Positions 34,893-46,800 of a stretch of 64,000 nt of DNA are shown here, one piece after another. The translations under genes were made by a program, and so were the position numbers. Where the stretch lies: positions 5,881,001 through 5,945,000 of the forward strand of contig NC_064897.1 of the NCBI RefSeq assembly GCF_929443795.1, given 5' to 3'. The DNA is from Astur gentilis (Eukaryota; Chordata; Aves; Accipitriformes; Accipitridae). How positions within the stretch are numbered: the stretch's first letter is position 1; each line of letters begins with the position of its first letter. A model generated the notes under the pieces. It was not told where the DNA came from. It ran no database searches and worked only from the letters and a program-made list of their open reading frames with translations.

Positions 34893-34951
34893 AATCATAG
34901 AATCATTTAGGTTGGAAAAACCCTTTAAGATCATCGAGTCCAACTGTAAAC
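34893..34951 (-). mobile_element. short CR1 3' end, minus strand
   Basis: The plus strand reads AATCATAGAATCATTTAGGTT followed by GGAAAAACCCTTTAAGATCATCGAGTCCAACTGTAAA-like sequence, the reverse complement of the CR1 terminus. Only about 60 bases remain. An A/C-rich stretch (34839-34880) flanks it. Confidence 0.85.
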
Positions 34952-36044
34952 CATCTTAGTTTGCTTGGTGCATTTGGGTCTGTTTTCCTTCCTTTACTAC
35001 TATCATGACTGCAGTAGCAAAGTCAAATCTCTGAAACCATGGGTAAAGCCACCTCTTATATATTTAGGGTTTGTCCCAGGAAATGAAAAATTGGTGCAAT
35101 TGGTGGCTTTTTCGATCTCAGGATTACATCCAGGGATGACAAGCAGCAAGGGTTAAAAAAGCCAAAACAACCCCCCAAAAATTAAATAGAAAGGGAAGAA
35201 AACTGGCTAGGAAGCTCTATAGGATAAGAAGTAATTTAATTTAAGAGGGACCCAATGTGAGCTCTTTATAATACTATATTCTGAGCTGAAGAACTGAGTC
35301 TAAATTCCTCTGCCAATACTTTCTCTACTAGGATTATTGAGTAGTTATCATTTACTAATAAATCATGTACAAGATTTAGATAAAGCAATGCTACCTAAAC
35401 CAAGTAATAAACAAATAAAACAGGGAAAAAAAATGCCCTTGCACATAAACATCCATTTCAGCTGTAAATCTGACATTCTCCTTTGCAAACAAACAGCACG
35501 TAGCTTTTTTCTGTAAGCAAGAAACCTTTACAAACAAATGTTTTAGAAACATTGTAAGTATAAAGTTGATAGCAGAAGGAGTAAAAGCTCTGAAATGTAT
35601 GTTACATATTATTATCCTTGCGGGTAACACCTTATCTAAAAAGATTTTTATCAAACTTAGAGGTCAGAGTTTAAATACTGATGATCCATTTCATGCTGCC
35701 AAATCTCATCCCACCATAATACATATATTGCATGACTTGACTGCATCTGGTACAGTCAACTGAGAAAAATTCAAGAGAAACCACTGTGGATTATCCATAT
35801 CATTAAGATACAAAGTTAAAAATAGAAGAAAGTGTTCCTGCCCCTGCTGTGCAGTAGAAACCAAAAATGTTACACATAGTACTCCTGTAAAATCAGCTAC
35901 CACCAAACTGAATTCAGAACACTCCTTCCTCTTAGAGAGATAAGACATTTGGAGTGGATTATGAATTGTTTTCTAATTACACATGTATACGTTCATATTT
36001 GTAGTAATATGTATTATAATCAAACACATATTTACATTAAGACA

Positions 36045-36060
36045 TTTATTTATAAATAAA
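36045..36060. terminator. back-to-back poly(A) hexamers
   Basis: TTTATT at 36045-36050 (AATAAA on the minus strand) and AATAAA at 36055-36060 on the plus strand lie five bases apart in an AT-rich block. They could serve convergent transcripts or be chance in AT-rich DNA. Confidence 0.25.
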
Positions 36061-36906
36061 TTCATTTAAGAAATTTTAAAAGCTTTTAAGTTTCCAATTT
36101 ATTACACATACAGGTTTTCCACATAAGCAAGAAGAAATACAAGAAAAGGCATAACCACAAGGACATGTTTTGCCTAGAAGAGCTACAGAGCCCCGGATGA
36201 TACATGTCATCACAGCAACCTAACTCCTGCATAGTCATTTGATGTTTCACAACTCTAGTTCAGATTAAATACCAATGACCTGATTCATTCTTACAGTGAA
36301 TTTCACTGTAAATAATAGTAAAAAGCACATTTAATACCATGACTCAGTATGCAAAACATCTTCTGCTCCTCCTGGCCAAACCTTGCTATGCCCCACACCT
36401 ACCTCCAGCAAAGACTAAGTGTCAGCGCAGCCGATCAATGGCCCCACGGCTTCAAAACCAGCCTTCTGACACTCACTTTTCCCAAAATGAACGTTTGAAC
36501 TAGTGAAGGGACCAGGATGATTTGCCATCAGTAACTGCAACAAGGAAAGCACCCCTAATTATATTCTGTTTTAAAATAGCATCCCATACCCCCCCAAAAC
36601 AGAAGTCATCACAAACACAACACACATTTTCAATTTACAAGCCTTTGACTTTGGGGCTCGGGGTGGGGGGGGGCTGGGATTTAAAACAATCGGTGAAAGG
36701 TCACAAAGAAAAGCAAAGATCTATTACTAGGCTTGCATGTACTATACAGCAGTTGACCAATACACTGGAAATGTTTGGGGGGTCTGCAACTGAAAAAAAA
36801 CCCATTACAACCACTTTTATAGCACTAAGATCAGAATCAAGAAAAAGAAGATGACAGACCACGCTGTTATCAAATCTTTAATTCCTGGGAGGCCAAGTGG
36901 TCAGCA

Positions 36907-37014
36907 TTACATAAAACATTTATTAAAAATGAATGCCATTCCATGAATAACTTGCATGTATTATGTAAAATATTTATTAAAGATGAATGCCATTCCATGA
37001 ATAGCTTGCATGCT
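36907..37014. repeat. 54-base tandem duplication
   Basis: Copies at 36907-36960 and 36961-37014 share the core GAATGCCATTCCATGAATA and differ at about seven positions, nearly all of them transitions. This suggests an older duplication. Confidence 0.88.
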
Positions 37015-37856
37015 GCTTAGTTTGAGTAACAACAATGCATTTATCCATTGTAAATGAAGTTCTGCCTTCTACCCAACGAAATGTCTTTTATACCTCAGTC
37101 TATAACCCTTCTCGTAAGTAAAGTTTATAAACACATTTTATACGACATATAGTTTAAAATACAGCTTTCATACAAGCACATATAAACAAGAACAATGATT
37201 GCAGCTCATCAGTAGCTCTTGACGAGGGCTCAACGTGAGAGAAAGCAAATACAGTGAGAGAGAATAAAATATCTGTGATAAAAAACCTCTAAACCTGGCC
37301 TACAGCTGGGAGACAACCATGTTTACATAGGAACCTGAATTAGAGCTCAGGTCTTTGTCCTACTGAATTAAAACACTTCCCACATCGCTCCTGGCGTGAT
37401 CCTATGCTGATTGAATAAGCAAGGAGTGAGAAAAAGCAAGAAGACAGAGAAAGCAGCACCAAAATCTTGACAACTTTGGAGGGGCAGGAGCAACAGCACA
37501 GCATCCCTACAAAATACAGCAGCTGCGGCTCTCCTCTTGCACAGTGCTGGCCTGGTGCAGAATGGGTCCAGAGGGAAAATTTAGACAACTGAAAAAAAAT
37601 CATCCTTAACTTTTACAGACAGTTATCTTTACATTAGGGGACCATTTCTGAAGCTAGGTCCCATCTTCAAGTGTTTCTTAGGTATACTGAAGGGTTAGAA
37701 ATGTAACTAAAAACCGCAGACCTAGCTGGATCATTGGATGGAATAAAAAAAAGATTTTTTCCAGTACTTTCCACTTTTGATACACATACCCTTCTCTGTC
37801 AAGCTCCTCTGCCACCTTACACACATAGATTTGGAGTCTACAACAGTACACCACCA

Positions 37857-37867
37857 CCCCCCCCCCC
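37857..37867. repeat. C11 homopolymer
   Basis: Eleven C residues followed by a repetitive AT-rich stretch (37868-37950) built from TATA/AATA motifs. Confidence 0.85.
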
Positions 37868-39807
37868 TCTATAAAATCTATAATAGTATATCCCTATATC
37901 CTAGAATATCCAATATAATATGGTATTGGATAGTCCATCCAATAAAATAATCTGCCTTTTTGTATATACACAGTGATTTGTACAGTTAATTAAACTGCAG
38001 CTATGCATACACAAATTCCCTTCCCCTCTAACTGAACAAACAAGCTTTTTACAGAAACCACATCATCTGTGTTCCCTGACTCTGTTGTTTCAGATTCTGA
38101 CTTGCTCATCTTTTTCCCCTCTGGGCTTCTGCCTCATTTGGTCTTAATACTTCATCGTTTCTATTCCACACATCCCTTCCGGAAGACAAACTACAAAATC
38201 ACAGGAGTGAAACTGCTGATTTTTTGAAACCCCAGCTCTCAGAGAAAGATATCTTATCAGCACATCCTCATCTTGACCAAAGATTAACTGTATTAAAAAT
38301 GAAACCAATTAAAAAATACTACTTAAAAGCAAGAAATCTTGCATATCACAAACTGAGAATAAGTCATCGAACAACACAGGAAAAGCCCCTTATTCAAACA
38401 TTCAAGAAGCATTTCTAGGGCATGATTCACCTACTCCTAAGGTAGACAACTAAAATAGGTCAGATGAATCACCGCCTAACAGTGTCTATTTCTCTCCAGT
38501 GACTGTGATGGGAGCCCAGACCATAACTCAGATGGAGACACCCCTATCGCAGCTATTGAGATGTGGGCAGACAAACACCAGCCCCAGTTTTCCCCCCGAC
38601 TGCCTGCCTCAAATGTCCCCCACTTTCTGCAGGAATTACCCCGCAGAAGCCGGCCCTTGATGGAAGGGGTAACGAAAGCTCTGCCTGGCGCCTTTGGTTT
38701 CTCGCCTGCTCTTTTCCAACTTTCTCAAGAAAAGCGTTCAACGAGAGCTGCTGCAGCAAGCGGGCAGAGGTCTTCTGTCCCACCACCCCTCCCCTCAAGA
38801 ACTGAGAGGTTTTGGATGAAGTGGGAAAAGAGAATTAAAAAGTGTTTTCCGATCCCCTCTTCCCTGTGAACTCAGGGTTGGTCTGCTCATCCTAAATTTT
38901 ATTTCCATTTAGATACATTCAGAATAAGACAGAAATTTCAAAATCAGAAGGCAGTTCAAAAGCTCTGTTTGTTCTTTATTAAAATTTTTATTTTCAGATT
39001 TGGGGATCAATTTCTTGATATATTTTTGACAGGATCGTGGGGTTTTTTTCTGTAGTCTCTTGAGGAAATAAGACTTTTTTTTAATCACACGGCAAGTCCC
39101 CCATTAGTCACTTAGGAACCAACTGGCTCATTTCACTCAAATTTAGCATGCACATAGAAGAATCAGAGATGACCCTAAAGCCAGAAATCAGCAGCTGGGT
39201 ACAGCAGAGACCTCTTACTGCCGCTACCACGAGAGGATCAGCAGGGAGAGATTGGCCCTTATCTGTGTTGTTTGGCAGTTTATGTAATATCTTGTCCAGG
39301 CAGCAGGTCAAAATATTTGGTTTAGGGACACGGAGTCTGTTGGGAATGGGGGAGGGACGTAAGGATGATTTGGGGGGAGAGGGCTGCTGGAAAGAGGGAG
39401 TGCTAATAAGCTTCTTTTCTTCAGGCTGATATAACCAGCAGCAGAATGTGACACTTTTGTAATGTATTAATGGGAATATTGGTAATAATGAGCTAACCAT
39501 AAATTTTTTGAGGTCTTGATTTAGACTGTAAGGATTTGGTTCTGTAACACTGCACATGACCCGGATTTCCATCACTGTCCACCGAAGTAGCTGAAACAAG
39601 GACCATCAAGAGCCAAATATTGGGCTAGATAACCCAAACTGAGCCGGGAAGCTGGTGCTCCTAAAATAATGGAGAGGACTTAGCTCTGGGTTTTGGTAGC
39701 CTTTCTAGGAGTTCCTGATACATTTGCACCCGGTAGAGTGTCGGGACCTCTGCCTCCTAGGAGAATTTCCAAAGCAGATTACCAGAAATTAATCAGAAAT
39801 TAATTAA

Positions 39808-40226
39808 CTTCTCCTATGAAGACAGGCTGAGAGAGTTGGGGTTGTTCAGCCTGGAGAAGAGAAGGCTCCGGGGAGACCTTGTAGTGGCCTTCCAGTAGTT
39901 AAAGGGGGCCTACTGGAAAGATGGGGAGGGACTCTTTAACAGGGAGTGCAGTGATAGGATGAGGGGTAACAGTTTTAAACTGAAAGAAGGTAGATTTAGG
40001 TTAGATGTCAGGAAGAAATTCTTCACTGTGAGGGTGGTGAGACACAGGAACAGGTTGACCAGAGAAGCTGTGGCTGCCCCATCCCCGGCAGTGTTCAAGG
40101 CCAGGCTGGATGGGGCTTGGAGCAACCTGGTCTAGTGGAAGGTGTCCCTGCCCGTGGCAGGGGGGTTGGAACTAGATGGTCTTTGAGTGTCCCTTCCCAC
40201 CCAACCCACTCTGTGATCCTATGATC
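39808..40226 (+). mobile_element. CR1 LINE 3' end, plus strand
   Basis: A long, well-preserved CR1 3' segment. Blocks in order include GAGAGAGTTGGGGTTGTTCA, GAAGGCTCCGGGGAGACCTT, AGGAAGAAATTCTTCACTGT, ATGGGGCTTGGAGCAACCTG and the terminal CTCTGTGATCCTATGATCT. It is 5'-truncated within the end of the second open reading frame. It immediately precedes the CpG-rich patch at 40290-40640. Confidence 0.95.
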
Positions 40227-40289
40227 TGAGGAGAGAGCAGGTGATTTTCCTAATCCTGGGAATTCAGGACAAACCCCAGAAAGCCAGGA

Positions 40290-40640
40290 TGCCGGTTTCC
40301 CGGCAGGGCTGGGAGGTAAGAGGAGCGAAGCGCACATGCCGGTTCCTGCGCTCAGCAGGGCCCGGGGCCTGGCACCAGCGCTCCCAGCACCTGGACCGGC
40401 GGGGACCCCCCCCGTGCCCACGCAGCACCCTCGCTCGGCCCCGGAAAACGTCCCAGCCAACCCCCCCGAGCTGGTGCGGGCAGGGAACGCGGGTGCGGGA
40501 GCACCTCTGCGGTGATAAGAGGGTTGGGAAGCGGTCTCTGGGGAGAAGCGGGGTTTGTTGAGTCTGGAAGAGACGGCTGGAGGTAGGGCAGGACACGATA
40601 ACGGGGTTGCAGCGCGTGAGAGGGTGTTACAAAGAGAGGC
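40290..40640 (+). promoter_or_regulatory. small CpG-rich patch, possible promoter
   Basis: About 350 bases with a clear rise in CpG (for example CACCTGGACCGGCGGGGACC and CCTCGCTCGGCCCCGGAAAA) in AT-rich surroundings. A strong donor (GGGAG|GTAAGA, intron starting at 40316) lies at its left edge. The decayed zinc-finger exon begins 2.3 kb downstream on the same strand, so this may be the relic promoter of that gene. Confidence 0.5.
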
Positions 40641-42919
40641 AGCGGTTACACCGCTGGAAGGACAAAGATAAGATCTGATCGGCTTAATTTTCAGGAAAGA
40701 AAAGAAGAAAGGAAAAAAAGGAAAAGGCTAGACACTGCAAAAACTTTCCCCGAGTAAGGCAGCGCTGGAATAATTATCTAGGGAGTTGTGAAACCCACCT
40801 CAGCAGAAGCTGTAAGAAGTTTTGCAGACGTCGCCGTGCTCTCTCAGTAAAGGATGGGCTGCCACGCTGTTTCTCAGCCCTTGGAAAGTAAAGGTCCATC
40901 TAACCTTTTCAAAAAGAAAATTTAAAAAATCCTTACACATCATATGGGTCATTAAATATATGGGTGATAAATAAAAAGTTTAGCATTTGGATAAAAACCT
41001 ACTACAGTTTTACGAATCCTAATTTTACCACTACAAATGCAAGCATTTAAATTCAAAATATCATTTGGATAGCAAACTTTGATCTTTCCTCTCAAAGAAA
41101 TTGCCTTGCAGTTCTTGAGCAGGTAAATGCTGGCTAGATCTTTTAGCACTATTTCTGTCATACAAGTTGCCTCATTGCACTTTCTTCCTGCTACCAACCG
41201 TTCTCCTCTGTTATCTCCTGCTCCCAGGTAGGGACCTGCAGGGTTGTGTCCTGCAGAGAAGTGCTGGCCACTTCTGTCTTCTTCGGGGCACTTTTATTCC
41301 TATTGAAATGCTTGCGGGCCAGGCCAATCTCACAGCAAGATTATACAGTCATCTCTCCACCATCTGAAGCTATGGGGCCATGGGATACCTCAGGCGTTGG
41401 AAGAAAGCCCAGATCATATGGTTCTTTTGGGACCCACCATAGAGCAGAATGCTCCCAACTTATAGAGTATACCGAGGCAAGCCGGTATGGATCTTCCCAG
41501 TCCATCAGGGGATATTATGTCCATCAGGACATCTTAACTCCATTACCTAAAGGACACAGAGTTAGGGAAGTTCTCTTGAGATGCAGCATGCATGTCGAAT
41601 GTTAATCATCTAATGAGGTGCTGAGTCTGTCACCACCAAATGGTCCCACTACCACTAACTCCGATAAGCTTGGTCCGCCAACCAGCTAATACTAATGGCA
41701 CAGCTGGTTAGGGCTCTGTGCTGACTGGGCAGCTTGCCGGCAGGCCCTGGACAATACTGGGAGGTGTTCCTCAGTCCATCCCATGCAGAGAAACGTAAAC
41801 TTCCCTGACACTGCCAAACCATTGCTTCTGCTGGCAAATATGCTGCAGTGGCACTAGAATGACTAAATGGGCTTGGTAGAGCTTAGTGACTCTCGCTTGT
41901 AGTGATTTGGGTGATTTGGTGAGACACTTGTCTCACCAGTGCTTTGATATCCACATAGCTTGTGAGCTCAGGCACAGTGCTACCTGAAAACACAGGTAGC
42001 CCACATCTGTTGGGTACACCGGATAAAAGGTCTTCTGGGAGATGGAAATTTTGGGGAGTGTGGTGCAGGTTCTACCGCAAGGCTCCACCCTCAGGACCAG
42101 CACAGGGTCAGCAGTGACGATGCTGAGCCACAGCTTACAAGCCTTGCTGGGTCTGATAAAACTCTGTGGGGAGCCACTCAGGTGTCTCTGCAGTTGTTCC
42201 CCAAAACTTCTGGCTCCATCAAGGCACGTTGGCTTGGGCTCTTCACAATGTCCTTCCAGACCCAAGCTGACTCTGAAACAATCTAGACACATTCCTACTC
42301 ATAATTCCTCTCCGGACAAGATGGGCCTTCTCAGAGTCAACTCTGGTAGCTCTGAACTTCAGGGATAGCATATCTGCAAACTGGATAAGCTACCTAGAGG
42401 CATTTGAGGTAGCTCATTTCATTAGCACTGAAAGAGAACTTCTGAGTGTTCAAAGTCAGTTACAGATATTATCTACTGCGGGCATCACACCTTTGCAAAA
42501 TAGATTGGGGAGTAAGTTTTATCATTGTTTTATGATGAACACACCAGCCCAGAAAGAGGCAAGCACACTGGTCAAGGACTCAGTTCTTATCTCTGCTTCT
42601 AGTCTGATGAGCTACTTTGTGCGAGTCTCTTCACCCACCACCATCTTTCTCATCTTTGTTTTCTCCACTTGTATAACTATGGCACACACCTGGTAGTAAG
42701 AGGCACTATATAAAAGAGAGCTATAATAATGAAGGCTGTAAGAGAACTGGTGTCAGATGGAAGATGAGAACCCAGGAATTCCAGGCTGCAAGCTCTTGAC
42801 CCCAGAACCCTTCACCTGAAGAACTGGTTCATGGCTTTCACTCTCATAAATGCTGTTCTTCATGTGGTGTTTGGGGGAGTAATCATACCTAATGACTTTT
42901 TTCCCCCTCTCTATTCCAG
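40641..42919. other. non-coding, possible intron of a decayed zinc-finger gene
   Basis: No exon is recognised. Open frames on the minus strand (41655-41837 and 41933-42292) have no domain. A possible old SINE remnant lies at 42560-42735. Confidence 0.5.
42560..42735 (+). mobile_element. possible old MIR-like SINE remnant
   Basis: The order of elements resembles MIR: GCTACTTTGTGCGAGTCTCTTCA (compare CTTGGGCAAGTCACTTCA), a TCTTTGTTTTCTCCACTTGTA segment, and a tail with GGCACTATATAAAAGAG followed by CTATAATAATG. Divergence is high. Confidence 0.45.
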
Positions 42920-43173
42920 CTGATGATGATGTTGCCCCAGCTGCCCATCATCTAAAAGATCATATGAAAATGAACACACTTTGAATTTATATTCAGCACC
43001 AGAGAGCCCAGATGGGAAAGAAACCCCTTAGATGCTGTGACTGTGGAAAGGGTTTTGATGGGAATTCTGACCTGACTCAACATCAGCTGGTTCACACTGG
43101 AAAGAAGGCTTATCTCTGTGCTCCTTGTGGGAAGAGCTGGGGCCAGAATTCATCCCTTACTCAGCATCAATGA
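42920..43173 (+). pseudogene. decayed C2H2 zinc-finger terminal exon, two fingers
   Basis: A good acceptor (CCCCCTCTCTATTCCAG) precedes a phase-1 exon starting CT GAT GAT GAT, encoding an acidic opener (DDDVAPAAHHLKDHMKMNTL). A TGA at 42982-42984 interrupts it. The same frame then continues into QHQRAQMGKKP and two C2H2 fingers (RCCDCGKGFDGNSDLTQHQLVH and LCAPCGKSWGQNSSLTQHQ). A second TGA (43171-43173) stands where Arg is usual (a CGA/AGA-to-TGA change). Past it the TGERP linker is shifted out of frame. Two stops and a frameshift argue for a pseudogene. A 53-residue frame from the ATG at 43012 could still make a two-finger peptide. A possible poly(A) signal lies at 43864. Layout matches the two intact loci in the window. 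Confidence 0.82.
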
Positions 43174-43863
43174 ACCTTGAAGTGGTGAGAGAGGAAGAGA
43201 AGAAGTAAAAAAAGGAGCAGGGTGAGTGCAGTCAGCAGGACAGCAAATGGCATCTTTGGGGTGTTGAGAGCTGTCTACATGCTGGGTTGGTAGTTAACTT
43301 GGGCATCTGGAGCACCTGCCCAAAGCAGAAAGAAGGTAGCTTTATCCTTGTTCTGTTCTGAGAAAGCATAGTACAATGTACTCTAGAGTTATTATGAATC
43401 ATTATTTGCACTTCCTGAGTCACTGTTAGCTGTAGCCTGTAACTACTTCAGATCCTAGACTATGCAAGACCTTACCAGGTTTGTTTCCCTCACCTTCTGT
43501 CCCTTGACAGAAGTCAAACATCTAGATCTCATATCCACCGACTTACAGTTGTTACAAACCGACCTTTAAACAACTTCTTGGTCTTTGTTTCTTTATTCTC
43601 TCAGATGCTTTGGGGACTGCTGCTCACCTGTCCCAGGAGATGTGAAAAGCTCAGAAGAGACAGAAGAGCTTCTCACTGTGACAAATGCGCTGTGAGCACA
43701 GGACAAGGATGTGGTCCCTAGCTCAGCCAGTTTACAATCTACGCCTCCAACGTAATGTAGCAAGGTTTTTTCCTAAGGTAGAAAAAGCACTCTTTTTATA
43801 GGGTGATTCTGCTTTTATGTTTTACTTGTAGTATTATTCTTGTGCCATTCTTAATTAAATGCA

Positions 43864-43869
43864 AATAAA
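43864..43869 (+). terminator. candidate poly(A) signal of the decayed zinc-finger gene
   Basis: AATAAA about 690 bases past the last finger, in a TTAAATGCAAATAAAACT context typical of 3' UTR ends. It is probably a relic of the original transcription unit. Confidence 0.45.
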
Positions 43870-46800
43870 ACTAAAAATATCATACAGCGTGAATCACAAA
43901 AAAAGGCCCCTTTTGTTTGTTAAGGACAAAAGCTTACTTCATGAAGAATGTGCCTTTGCTCATACGAAACAATCCTGCTTCAGTCTGCCCTTCCAACAAT
44001 AGCATCATAGCTCCAGACAAACTATTTCCCCACCCCTGTGTGGATGGTCGTATTTCTCTGCAAGCTCACATCCCTCCTTACAACACGTCATATGGGAAAG
44101 ATTTCATGTTCCATGACTGAGGGGAGTGAGGGGCATGGGGAATCCTCTTTTGGTATAAAATGGGCCAACAGTGCGGAGGCGATTTCAGCAACATCTGCTC
44201 ACTTTTCTATTATTAAATTTGTGGGCCATTATAGGATTCATGTTAAGTTTAGGGCCTTCAGGAAAGTGACCATGGGTGGCCTAGCTGGGTTTTGGTCTTG
44301 TGTTACCATGAGCCAGAAGAGAACATGCATTGTCAAGGCCTAACAAGGTCACTGATATTAAGGATCAGAAACTAGGTGAGAGTTGGGTTACAGCAAGGGT
44401 TTGGTCCTGCAGAAGATGTCCGTGACCAGGGCTGTGCTCTCCAGGTAGACCCTGCCGAGTTACGCTATCCCAGGCCAACACAGTGCAGGTGTTTCGGAGA
44501 ACCACAGCCTTAATCTCATTGCAATTTTTGGAGTAGGATGAGGGTTCGTTGATGTGTGGTTAGGATTGGAGAAAAAGGGCCAACCTTGGCCCTGCTTCTG
44601 CAGGGTAGGGGAGGAAAATCGATCAGGCAAAGCCCAGAGGAGAGGGGCTTCTCCTGTTGCTGTCAGGAATGGGAGTAAAAACTGTCGCTCTACAGGAGAG
44701 GGCATCCCAGGCAGTAGGGTTTGCTTCCCGTGCCCAACAACCCCTCTCTGTCCAGGCAAAGACTAGGGATGTTCTTTGGGCTAAAGCTGATCTCCACCAC
44801 CCACAGACCCGGAGTCAGCAGCCAGTCTGCAGCCCCACACACCTCCCTGCTGATGTGAGCCCACTTGACTTGTGTGCCTTGAGCTGAACGGGGGGCTCTT
44901 GTTTCCTTCTGTGGCCGAAATCACAGAGGGGTCTTTTTAAAAAGCTGAAACTATAATAAACTGGTAGATCTTTCTTGAACACTCTCACAGGAAGCCTTAA
45001 TAGCAATCTAGTGCATCTCCTTGCCCAAGCCAAACAAAAAATATCTGATGGAGGAAAAGGTAAGTTGATTTTTAAACCTGCTGGCGTGACGCTGTACGGA
45101 CTTCACCGACGTACTGGAGCACATATAACAGTACAGTATCGGTGTTGGTGTTACCTCACCTGGATGCAGCGTCAGAAGAGCTTCCCAACAGAGGGCACTA
45201 CGTCATTAGGTATAGAGGCTTGGCAACGATCGCCTCAAGGACTCACCTCCTGCAAAGGTACCGAGCGTGGAGGAAGGCACCTTTCAGCCTTGTTTGTCCT
45301 CCTCTGCAAAAAACTAAGATGATGAAAAATTACTATGATTGGCTCATTAAAAGTTACACTGTTATCCGTAATTATATCCACCGAAAAAGCCAAAACAAAA
45401 GCCCCAAACCCTACATCCAGGTAGCAAGGACAATTCGGAATTTCTGAACTTTTCAAGTGCTTGATTTCACAGCCATTCAAGAGTCTCTTAATACAAGCCA
45501 GAGACTTTTGTGTGCAATTTGTTAACTAACAGGGAATCATCTTTATTGGTGCACGGGACAGATTAATTTGTTTGTGGGCTGGATTTTGTGCCTAGCCAAC
45601 AAGAGGAAGGAAAGTAAAGGGCTGGTCTGAGTCACTGCTACTGACCTATACCACAAGCAACAACACTTAGATGGACATTACCGTCTGAGGATCTCAGCTA
45701 GGAAGAAGTAGCTTCCTAGCACAGTGGTTTCCGAGTGAGCAGGGCTGGGCAGGACGGGGTTGGGGCAGAGGCAGCTCTGCTGTTCCGGGCACAGGGGAAG
45801 AAGGTTTCTGAACGTCATCCTCCCGCCCGTGCTCCTCACGCTAAGGTGCTGCAGCTGCCTGCGTGGGTAAAGACCTGCACGCGTGCGTGTGCAGTGCTTT
45901 CTGTATGCAGCTCCTACACAGCAAGATCCTCCCTTTTGGGTTGAACCAGGGGACTGTTTGGCAAGCCCCTTCTGCTTCTGCTTTCATTTTCGCCCTCCAT
46001 GCTCAATTTTGCTGAGGTTCTAACTATAATTCACTGTTTGAGCAGCTCTGGACTACTATAAGATTGCCTGCAGTGGCATGACTTTGTCCGTATTCCACCT
46101 CTCCCTTACAGTAATTTATTTCTCGAGCTCATAGTTGAGCAGGAAGCCTGCAGAAATTACCACAGGACAACTGGCCTGAATCTGAAGAGAGCAGGAAGGC
46201 AGAAAGGAGGAATGAAGTTTCCTAGTTGTTCTGGTAGCTAATTGATTTATTTGCTGTCAGCATCCTTTCTACAGAGGGCTTTGTGTGGCATACACGTACA
46301 CCTAACAAGTTATTGCCATGAACGCCCATATACGTGAGAAAAGTACAGAGAAAGACTCTGCTTAAGTTCTTGCCTTGGCAAATGGAGTGGAGGTATTCTA
46401 AGAGTCCCAGTAGCCTTCTCCTGGGCTTCTCAAAGGACGTTGGGGGAAGAGAAAGGGAGAAAATAGCCATTGTCACCCATCCGCTCTGTTTAGGCCTTTT
46501 TTCACTCCCAAGGAAGGAGAGGAAACATCAGTGTGTGAGGTCCAGGTAAAGGGCAAGGCTGTTAGAGACCCGAATCCAGCACTTGCCTGCATGTGTGAGA
46601 GACGCGTGTAGGGAGTGGGCTGGGAAACAACTTACTGCACCAAGACACAGCATTAGGACTCTGATTCACGTTTGCATGAGGATTTAGCTGGGTCTAATTG
46701 AAGCATTTCTCTTCTGCGCAGCTGCCCTCCCTGCCCCTCCGCTGCCACCGCACAGGAAGGACAGTTGGACATGACACTGGCAAATTCCCCTTTGCCCGTT

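Larger units (their letters stand above)
22486..39807. other. 3' UTR then long intergenic stretch, no gene recognised
   Basis: The first part is probably 3' UTR of the nine-finger gene, up to a poly(A) signal near 24320 or 24494. Beyond it I see no exon with a recognisable product. Open frames of 60 to 160 codons (for example 39108-39599 minus, 163 codons) lack domains. The stretch holds an 8-base-stem hairpin, a short CR1 tail, a 54-base tandem duplication, an A20 run and an AT-rich block (35950-36110). GT-rich tracts occur at 23590-23720 and 23890-23912. Confidence 0.55.

Noticed and set aside
39108..39599. 163-codon minus-strand frame
   Set aside because: Looked at as a possible retroviral or gene remnant. 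No recognisable motif or flanking LTR was found.
41655..42292. Two consecutive minus-strand frames rich in Cys and Trp
   Set aside because: Considered as a decayed retroviral envelope or an exon. No diagnostic motif, LTR or splice pattern supports either.
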